The position numbers were made by a program, and so were the translations under genes. Below the pieces are notes generated by a model. The model searched no databases and was not told the origin of the DNA. It worked only from the letters and a program-made list of their open reading frames with translations. 6,455 bases of DNA from Actinomycetota bacterium (GTDB taxonomy: Bacteria > Actinomycetota > UBA4738). Shown one piece after another: positions 1 to 4,761 of the stretch. Location: contig VAYJ01000152.1 in the NCBI GenBank assembly GCA_005888465.1, positions 1 through 6,455 on the forward strand. The letters run 5' to 3'. The number at the start of each line of letters is the position of its first letter. Within the stretch, counting starts at the first letter, position 1.

Positions 1-209
1 CGTCGAAGCGCGGGATGTCCCAGCTTCTTCAGTTGCAGCAGAATCTCCTCGGCGATCGTGGTCACCTGGCGATCGGAAGAGCCGGACGCTATCACGAAGT
101 AGTCCGTGATCGTAATGAGCTCGCGCACGTCGAGGACCACGACGGCCTCGCCCTGCTTGGAGGCGGCGACCCGGGCTGCCAGGCGCGCCAGGTCTCGGGA
201 ATCTGTCAC
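1..209 (-). CDS. rsfS: Ribosome silencing factor RsfS, 3' end outside window
   Basis: RsfS (Iojap/DUF143 family) binds ribosomal protein L14 on the 50S subunit and blocks subunit joining, lowering translation when nutrients are short. The 69 visible residues contain the family core: a short N-terminal helix (DLARLAARVAASKQGEA), then VVVLDVREL and the diagnostic stretch ITDYFVIASGSSDRQV, followed by the helix TIAEEILLQLKKLG. Family members are about 105-130 residues, so roughly the last 40-60 residues lie beyond position 1. The start chosen is GTG at 209-207, because an in-frame TGA lies upstream at 226-224. No good ribosome binding site precedes this GTG; see the separate entry at 219-233. 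The gene follows the LCP-like gene by 31 bp on the same strand, and nadD-LCP-rsfS is a familiar actinobacterial order. Identity is confident; the exact start is less so. Confidence 0.93.
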   Translation of the reverse strand, partial: MTDSRDLARLAARVAASKQGEAVVVLDVRELITITDYFVIASGSSDRQVTTIAEEILLQLKKLGHPALR

Positions 210-218
210 CTGGCCCTG

Positions 219-233
219 GATGGGTCAGCTCCT
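219..233 (-). promoter_or_regulatory. Shine-Dalgarno AGGAG upstream of rsfS with an in-frame ATC
   Basis: On the minus strand AGGAG (233-229) is the only good ribosome binding site between the LCP-like stop and rsfS. It lies 19 nt from the GTG at 209 but only 7 nt from an in-frame ATC at 221-219, just after the in-frame TGA. ATC would add four residues to RsfS. Either the GTG is used with poor spacing or by reinitiation after the preceding gene, or a rare non-canonical start is used. The sequence alone does not decide. Confidence 0.4.
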
Positions 234-240
234 CGTTCGA

Positions 241-1368
241 TCAAATGCCTTTGAAGTCCTTCCCCACCACGATGGTGATGTCCGCGATGCCCGTGGGCTG
301 GGCACCGACGTACACATTACCGGCTTTCAGGAGCGCCATGACCTGTTGCGCCTGCGGCAGGAAGACCTCGTTGGAGGCAACCACCTGGGTGAGCGGCTCG
401 TCGTGGTAGGCGTCGTCCTGGGCCGCCACGACCCGGTACCCGTGCGGGGCGAGGATCGCGGAGATCGCCGCGCCCATGTTCGGCTGGCCGTTCTCCGAGA
501 GAACGACCACGCGGATCAGGGGAAGGGTGGGTGCGAAGGTCCTGCTGGTCAGCGCGGCAATGGCCTTGATGTCGGGCTCGACGACGCCGTCAGAAGCGAC
601 CGTCGGCAGCTCGAACAGGGGCGTGCCGTGCGCCGCTGCGAGGATCCGACCGGCGAGCGACACGTCGTCGCCCTGGCCGAGCGGGAACGTCCACAGGCGC
701 GGGTCCGTCGGCCCGTTGAAGACGCCGGTGAGCACGTCCTCCCAGCGGCTCGTAAGGTCGCCGGGCTCCTGGTTGAAAGCGGCGAGGTACGCCGCGACGT
801 CGGCGCCGAGCAGGTGTTCCGGGCCTGGCCCCAGAGGCTGGCCGCGGGAGACGAAGGCCTCCTCGGTGTCGACGCTGATCCCGCCGAGGCGATCGACCAG
901 GGCCTCGAGGTCGGCTTCGTTGATGAGCAGATAATGCGGCACGCGAACGTTGAGGGTCGCCTGCGCGGCCGCGACGGTCATGCCGGGGGTCGTGGCCGCC
1001 GCGCCGATCGTCCCCGCTCCCCCGCCGGGGAGGTCGACGATCGTGTCGCTCGGGATGACGACGAGCGAGGCCGGACGGTTCGCGCCGGGGAGCGAGACGA
1101 CCGCGATCAGGGAACCGGAGGAAGTCTGGATCGCCCACGCCAGCGTGGTGGGCGCGGGCCGGATCGCGCCAGCGGCCGCGGCGCCGACCAGTCGGCGCAC
1201 GGGCCCGGTGAGGACGGAGACGAGCACCAGCATGGCGATCGCGCCCCCGACGAAGCCGATCGCGCGAGGCGTGTGACGCCGGATGCGGGTCTCCGGTCGC
1301 TCGCTGGGGTTCTCCAGGGCATCGTCGGCGGCGCGCCAGTCGAAGTCCTCGGGCGCCTGGACGCTCAC
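241..1368 (-). CDS. Membrane-anchored LCP (LytR-CpsA-Psr)-like protein with LytR_C domain; LCP active site degenerate
   Basis: This is a 375-residue protein. It has a charged cytoplasmic N-terminus (about 1-35), one membrane segment (about 36-57, IGFVGGAIAMLVLVSVL) and an extracytoplasmic LCP-like domain (about 80-245). A C-terminal LytR_C domain (about 284-372, IRVVVLSENG...DITIVVGKDF) follows. LCP enzymes transfer polyprenyl-linked glycopolymers to peptidoglycan. The fold is recognisable from VVIPSDT, HYLLINEADLEALVDRLGGISVD and HLLGADVAAYL. However, the usual IPRD reads IPSD (105-108), and the usual YVRxR-type segment reads YLAAFN (194-199). The arginines that hold the pyrophosphate therefore appear to be missing, which suggests a non-catalytic relative. 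The start is GTG at 1368-1366, overlapping the nadD stop as GTGA, with GGAGC 5 nt upstream; this implies translational coupling. Known for the family: LCP transferases act in wall assembly. Inferred here: a structural or binding role. LytR_C is the most secure domain. Confidence 0.8.
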   Translation of the reverse strand: MSVQAPEDFDWRAADDALENPSERPETRIRRHTPRAIGFVGGAIAMLVLVSVLTGPVRRLVGAAAAGAIRPAPTTLAWAIQTSSGSLIAVVSLPGANRPASLVVIPSDTIVDLPGGGAGTIGAAATTPGMTVAAAQATLNVRVPHYLLINEADLEALVDRLGGISVDTEEAFVSRGQPLGPGPEHLLGADVAAYLAAFNQEPGDLTSRWEDVLTGVFNGPTDPRLWTFPLGQGDDVSLAGRILAAAHGTPLFELPTVASDGVVEPDIKAIAALTSRTFAPTLPLIRVVVLSENGQPNMGAAISAILAPHGYRVVAAQDDAYHDEPLTQVVASNEVFLPQAQQVMALLKAGNVYVGAQPTGIADITIVVGKDFKGI

Positions 1369-1976
1369 GGCTCGCTCCGGTACAGGCCGGCCTTCTCGAT
1401 GTAGGTATGGACGCCCTCGGGGACCAGGTAGCGGATCGGCTCGCCGGCCGCCACCCGCCGGCGGATGTCGGTCGAGGAGATCGCGAGGGCCGGGATGTCC
1501 ATCACGCTGACGTTCGGGTGGCTGGACGGGGCGCGCTCCTGGAAGCGGGCCAGGTCGTACCCAGGCCGCGTGGCGGCGATGAAATGCGCTTGGGCGAGGA
1601 CCTCATGGGGGTCCTTCCACTCGAGGATCTCGAGCATAGCGTCGGCACCGGTGATGAAGAACAGGTCGATGTCACCTTCGGCCTGCCGGCGCAGTTCCTG
1701 AAGGGTCTCGACCGTATAGGTGGGGCCCGGGCGGTCGATCTCCAGGCGGGACACGCTGAACCGGGGGTTGCTCGCGGTCGCGATCACGGTCATGAGGTAA
1801 CGGTCCTCGGGGCCGCTGACGGGCCGGTCGCCCTTCATCCACGGGCTTCCCGTGGGGAGGAACATGACCTCGTCCAAGGTGAAACGCCAAAGCGCGGCCT
1901 CCGCGGTGACCAGATGGCCGTGATGGATGGGGTCGAACGTGCCGCCCATGACCCCCAGGCGCCGGGGTGTCCCCAC
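1365..1976 (-). CDS. nadD: Nicotinate-nucleotide adenylyltransferase
   Basis: NadD transfers AMP from ATP to nicotinate mononucleotide, giving deamido-NAD, in the cytoplasmic NAD biosynthesis pathway. The 203-residue length is normal for the family. The nucleotidyltransferase signature GGTFDPIHHGH is at residues 11-21, and the second ATP-binding motif ISSTDIR is at 166-172. The substrate loop PTGSPWMK (41-48) keeps the lysine; the more usual PPHK has become PWMK. FFITGADAMLEILEWKDP (107-123) is also typical. The start is GTG at 1976-1974, giving the short N-terminal strand before LGVMGGTFDP. An internal ATG at 1950 would remove the first strand, so it was rejected. No strong Shine-Dalgarno is visible before the GTG, but the preceding DinB-type gene stops only 9 bp upstream, so coupling is likely. 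The stop overlaps the next gene's GTG. nadD next to obgE and rsfS is a widely conserved arrangement. Confidence 0.96.
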   Translation of the reverse strand: MGTPRRLGVMGGTFDPIHHGHLVTAEAALWRFTLDEVMFLPTGSPWMKGDRPVSGPEDRYLMTVIATASNPRFSVSRLEIDRPGPTYTVETLQELRRQAEGDIDLFFITGADAMLEILEWKDPHEVLAQAHFIAATRPGYDLARFQERAPSSHPNVSVMDIPALAISSTDIRRRVAAGEPIRYLVPEGVHTYIEKAGLYRSEP

Positions 1977-1985
1977 GGTCGGATT

Positions 1986-2447
1986 CTACGGGCCGATCCC
2001 GGGGCGCCCGAGCAGCTCGGCCGCCCATTCGCGCAGGCGCGGGAGGTGCTCGGCGTAGTGCTGGGCGCCGCCCTCGACGAACCAGCTCTCGGCGGGCGGC
2101 GTGACCAGGGGAAGGCGGCCGAATTCGGTCAGCATGCGCGTGTGGGCGGCCCACGCCTCGGCCCGGACGACCGAGAGGGGCAAGTCCCGGTTCGTCTCGA
2201 AGAACCGCTGGTTGAGCGCGTCGACGTCAATGGGGTTGTCGTCGAACGTGCCGCCCCGGATCTGCTCCAGGACGCACTGCGACTCGGCCGCCCAAGCGCC
2301 GATGTGCCCGATCAGGTCCTTCACCGACCAGCCTTCGGCGTAATAGCCCGGGAGCTCGTACTGGTCGAGCGAGAGCGCGGCGAGCGCCTCGCGGAACTCG
2401 ATCCAGCCAGCGTCCTCCGCGGCGAACAGCTCGGCCCTGGTCGTCAT
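1986..2447 (-). CDS. DinB-superfamily (DfsB-like) four-helix-bundle protein
   Basis: This is a 153-residue protein of the DinB/YfiT-like superfamily, metal-binding four-helix bundles that include thiol-dependent transferases and isomerases as well as DfsB/ClbS-type proteins. Three histidines fit the usual metal triad: H48 in WSVKDLIGHIGAW, and H130 and H134 in GAQHYAEHLPRLREW. WSVKDLIGHI at the end of the first helix region and the final HYxEHLPRLR helix are the strongest family marks. The start ATG at 2447-2445 overlaps the obgE stop as ATGA. No separate ribosome binding site is evident, so translation probably depends on obgE. Substrate and reaction cannot be told from sequence. Known members use low-molecular-weight thiols such as mycothiol or bacillithiol, but that role is only a possibility here. 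It is not a usual member of the obgE-nadD cluster. Confidence 0.85.
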   Translation of the reverse strand: MTTRAELFAAEDAGWIEFREALAALSLDQYELPGYYAEGWSVKDLIGHIGAWAAESQCVLEQIRGGTFDDNPIDVDALNQRFFETNRDLPLSVVRAEAWAAHTRMLTEFGRLPLVTPPAESWFVEGGAQHYAEHLPRLREWAAELLGRPGIGP

Positions 2448-3667
2448 GGGGCGCCGGGCTCCGGGATGAACTCGAAGGTCGAGTGGCCGATCAGGACCTC
2501 GTCGCCGCGGCGTGCGCCCGCCTCGGCGAGGCGTCGTTCGACGCCGGCCTTGACCAGACGGCGCTGGAGCTCGGCGACCTGCTTTGGGTCCTCGAGGTCG
2601 GCCTCGGCGACCCAGCGCTCGACCCGCGGGCCGCTCACTCGGTAGCCGGTGCCCTCGCGTCGGACGACGAACGGGTCCCGTCCGGGACGAAGGACGACGT
2701 ACGGCGAGCGCGGCGGCTCGCTCGCGCGGGCGGCCGCGACGTCGGCGTCGAGCCGTTGCGCGAGGGTGGGGATGCCCTCGCCGGTGAGCCCCGACACGGG
2801 CAGGTCGACGGCCGCGGTGGATGGGGTGGTCAGAAGGTCGAGTTTCGTCCCGACGGACAGCGATCGGCGCTCGGCGAGCGCGGGATCGTAGGCGGCGACC
2901 TCGGCCCGCACCATCGACAGGTCACGGCCGGGATCGTCGACCGTGAGGTCGACCACGTACACGAGGACCCGGCACCGGGCGACGTGACGAAGGAACGCGA
3001 GGCCCAGGCCCTTCCCGGCGCTCGCGCCCTCGATGAGCCCGGGGACATCCGCGACGACCACGCGCTCGTCGCCCGCGACGCCGAGGTTGGGCGCGAGCGT
3101 CGTGAACGGGTAGTCGGCGATCTTCGGCCGCGCAGCCGTGAGCGCCGCAAGGAGCGTCGACTTGCCCGCGTTCGGCGCGCCGACGAGCGCCACGTCGGCC
3201 ACCAGCCGAAGCTCCAGCGAAAGCGTTTGCTCCTCACCGGGCTCGCCCCGCTCGGCCACGCGCGGGACACGGTTGCGAGCCGAGGTGAGCGACGCGGTCC
3301 CGCGGCCGCCCCGCCCGCCGCGCGCGACGACTGCAGACGCATCGGGGCCGACGAGGTCGGCCACGAGCCCACGCTCGTTCCGCACGACGGTGCCGTCCGG
3401 AACGAAGATGACCGCGTCGTCGCCGTTGCGGCCGTGCCGGTTGTTCGGACCGCCCGGTCCGCCGTGGTCGGCCGCACGGTGGGGGCGGTCGGCGACCGCG
3501 CCGAGGTCCCCGACCGACCGATCGACCCGCAGGATCACGTCGCCGCCCCTGCCGCCGTCGCCGCCGTCGGGTCCGCCCCGCGGCTGGTACGGCTCGCGCC
3601 GGATCGAGGCGGCGCCGGCGCCGCCGTTCCCCCCGCGCGCGACCAGCCGCGCCTCGTCGACGAACAT
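2444..3667 (-). CDS. obgE: GTPase ObgE/CgtA
   Basis: ObgE is a ribosome-associated GTPase needed for late 50S subunit assembly and linked to stress and ppGpp responses. The 407-residue protein has all three domains. The glycine-rich Obg fold (1-156) holds the GGPDGGDGGRGGDV and GGPGGPNNRHGRNGDD loops. The GTPase domain (about 157-315) has Walker A GAPNAGKS (163-170), switch I DYPFTTLAPNLG (185-196) and DVPGLIEGA (207-215). Its G4 motif reads TKLD (274-277) instead of NKxD, and G5 is SGLTGEG. The C-terminal OCT domain (about 323-402) contains YRVSGPRVERWV and GDEVLIG. The start is ATG at 3667-3665, where the conserved MFVDEARLVARGGNGG begins; the frame is open upstream to 3961 but carries no Obg sequence. 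No Shine-Dalgarno is visible, and a -10-like box ends 6 nt before the ATG, so a leaderless mRNA is possible. The stop overlaps the DinB-type gene by 4 bp. Confidence 0.97.
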   Translation of the reverse strand: MFVDEARLVARGGNGGAGAASIRREPYQPRGGPDGGDGGRGGDVILRVDRSVGDLGAVADRPHRAADHGGPGGPNNRHGRNGDDAVIFVPDGTVVRNERGLVADLVGPDASAVVARGGRGGRGTASLTSARNRVPRVAERGEPGEEQTLSLELRLVADVALVGAPNAGKSTLLAALTAARPKIADYPFTTLAPNLGVAGDERVVVADVPGLIEGASAGKGLGLAFLRHVARCRVLVYVVDLTVDDPGRDLSMVRAEVAAYDPALAERRSLSVGTKLDLLTTPSTAAVDLPVSGLTGEGIPTLAQRLDADVAAARASEPPRSPYVVLRPGRDPFVVRREGTGYRVSGPRVERWVAEADLEDPKQVAELQRRLVKAGVERRLAEAGARRGDEVLIGHSTFEFIPEPGAP

Positions 3668-3673
3668 GGACCG

Positions 3674-3701
3674 ATTATGGCGGCCACGCGCTACGCTCAA
3701 A
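3674..3701 (-). promoter_or_regulatory. Candidate promoter of the obgE operon (leaderless)
   Basis: On the minus strand CATAAT (3679-3674) matches the sigma-70 -10 consensus in five of six bases. TTTGAG (3701-3696) could serve as a weak -35 with a 16 bp spacer. The -10 ends 6 nt before the obgE ATG, so the transcript would begin at or next to the start codon. This agrees with the missing Shine-Dalgarno. On the opposite strand TACGCT (3692-3697) fits the loose actinobacterial TANNNT -10 pattern and could drive the plus-strand gene at 3710. The plus-strand call is weak. Confidence 0.4.
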
Positions 3702-3709
3702 GCGCGCCG

Positions 3710-4093
3710 ATGCCCACCGCATGGATGGTTCACTCGCTGACCGGACCCAATGGGGTCAAGGGCGAGCTCACCGTCGAGGGCCGGGCCGTCGTCTTCCGGC
3801 CCGCGGCCGGCCGGGGCGCCACGGAGACGTTCCGGTTCGAGCACATCCGAAAAGTGAAGCGCTTCCGGAGCAGCCCGGTCCTGGAGCTTCGCCTGCAGAT
3901 CCCCGACGGGCTGCCCGTGGTGGGGTTCTACTTCATGAAGCCGCCCAGCCTCGAGGCGCAAGATGGGATGCGCTTCGCGACGAAGGGGCGCACGAGGCGG
4001 CGGGCGGTCGCGGCGCTCTTCAGGGGGAACGCCGAACGCCGAACGGAGATCGAGGCGCTGGCGGCCGAGATCGAACGGGAGATGCGGGGCTAG
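3710..4093 (+). CDS. Conserved-looking hypothetical protein, possible PH/GRAM-like fold
   Basis: I do not recognise this gene by name. It encodes about 127 residues. The first about 80 look like alternating beta strands (GVKGELTVEGRAVVFRP, ATETFRFEHIRKVKRF, SSPVLELRLQI, LPVVGFYFMKPP). They are followed by a basic, charged helical tail (GRTRRRAVAALFRGNAERRTEIEALAAEIEREMRG). A small beta barrel closed by a helix would suit a PH- or GRAM-like domain, but that is inference from pattern only. No signal peptide or membrane segment is seen, so it is probably cytoplasmic. It is the only plus-strand gene here, lying between rpmA and obgE. Starts at 3677, 3710 and 3725 are in frame. I chose 3710 because 3677 lies inside the putative obgE -10 box; none has a clear ribosome binding site. 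Its TAG stop shares the palindrome CTAG (4090-4093) with the rpmA stop. Genuine coding is supported by hydrophobic alternation and by the absence of any minus-strand gene here. Confidence 0.68.
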   Translation: MPTAWMVHSLTGPNGVKGELTVEGRAVVFRPAAGRGATETFRFEHIRKVKRFRSSPVLELRLQIPDGLPVVGFYFMKPPSLEAQDGMRFATKGRTRRRAVAALFRGNAERRTEIEALAAEIEREMRG

Positions 4094-4344
4094 CTCGGGG
4101 CGTCGACCGACACGACGCGGCGGCCGCCCGAGGTGTGATATCGGACCCTGCCGGCGGTGCGGGCGAACAAGGTGTCGTCGCTCCCCTTGCCGACGCCGTC
4201 GCCCGGGTGCACCTTCGTCCCGCGCTGACGCACGAGGATCGAGCCGGCCGTCACGTCCTGGCCGTCGAAGCGCTTCACGCCGAGCCGCTTGGACGTGGAG
4301 TCCCGGCCGTTCCGGGACGAGCCGCCACCCTTTTTGTGCGCCAT
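4090..4344 (-). CDS. rpmA: 50S ribosomal protein L27
   Basis: L27 is a 50S subunit protein whose flexible N-terminus reaches the peptidyl-transferase centre and contacts tRNA. The 84-residue length is normal. The sequence starts with the hallmark MAHKKGGGSSRNGRDS and continues RLGVKRFDGQDVTAGSILVRQRGT and HPGDGVGKGSDDTLFA, all family signatures. The N-terminus is the ordinary form, without the cleaved leader found in Firmicutes. GGAGG at 4354-4350 sits 5 nt before the ATG at 4344-4342, a strong ribosome binding site. The gene begins 27 bp after rplU, so the pair is co-transcribed. At its 3' end it meets the plus-strand gene head-on with a 4 bp CTAG overlap. No terminator hairpin is visible there, leaving the operon's end undefined. 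Confidence 0.98.
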   Translation of the reverse strand: MAHKKGGGSSRNGRDSTSKRLGVKRFDGQDVTAGSILVRQRGTKVHPGDGVGKGSDDTLFARTAGRVRYHTSGGRRVVSVDAPS

Positions 4345-4371
4345 GAGGTCCTCCAGGCTACCAGACCGTGC

Positions 4372-4749
4372 TCAGCCCTCTTCGGCCGCCGCGACCTCGT
4401 CGGCCTTGGGCTCGGCGGCTTTCTTCGCCGGCGCGCGCCGCCCGAGCGAGACGTCCTCGATCTCGACCAGCGTGTACATCTGCCGGTGCCCCTGGCGCCG
4501 CGAGTAGCCGGTCTTCGAGCGGTACTTGAAGATCTTGACCTTCTCGCCCTTCTCGTCGCCGACCAGGCGGGCCTTCACCACGGCCTTGCCGAGGTCCTTG
4601 CCGACGTGCGCCTTGCCGTCGTCGTCCACGACGAGCACCGGCGTGAGCGTGATCGACTCGTCGTGCCCGCCGTGGACGAGCTCGATCTCGATCACGTCGC
4701 CCTTCTGCACCTTGCGCTGTTTGCCACCCGCCTTGATCACCGCGTACAT
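4372..4749 (-). CDS. rplU: 50S ribosomal protein L21 with short acidic/alanine-rich tail
   Basis: L21 is a 50S subunit protein that binds 23S rRNA. The 125-residue sequence starts MYAVIKAGGKQRKVQKGDVIEIE and carries the family signature KYRSKTGYSRRQGHRQMYT at 75-93. The folded core ends near residue 103. The rest (RRAPAKKAAEPKADEVAAAEEG) is a low-complexity Ala/Lys/Glu tail beyond the usual length of about 103 residues. GGAGG at 4758-4754 lies 4 nt before the ATG at 4749-4747. The gene starts 12 bp after the ribonuclease stop at 4762, so it is probably transcribed with it. This leaves no room for a separate rplU leader or promoter, unless one lies inside the ribonuclease gene. rplU-rpmA is one of the most conserved bacterial gene pairs. 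Confidence 0.98.
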   Translation of the reverse strand: MYAVIKAGGKQRKVQKGDVIEIELVHGGHDESITLTPVLVVDDDGKAHVGKDLGKAVVKARLVGDEKGEKVKIFKYRSKTGYSRRQGHRQMYTLVEIEDVSLGRRAPAKKAAEPKADEVAAAEEG

Positions 4750-4761
4750 GGGTCCTCCATC

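Noticed and set aside
106..1404. Long plus-strand open frame of 432 codons opposite the LCP-like gene
   Set aside because: The translation is Arg/Gly/Asp-rich without recognisable motifs and lies antisense to a protein with clear LytR_C and membrane features; long antisense frames are expected at this G+C.
1407..2645. Plus-strand frame of 412 codons opposite nadD and the DinB-type gene
   Set aside because: It is a shadow frame: no motifs, and it spans three well-supported minus-strand genes.
3668..3961. N-terminal extension of ObgE to 3961
   Set aside because: The Obg fold starts exactly at MFVDEARLVARGG. The upstream residues show no Obg similarity and lie antisense to the plus-strand gene.
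4060..4120. Intrinsic terminator between the convergent genes
   Set aside because: I looked on both strands for a GC hairpin followed by a T run around the shared stop and found none.
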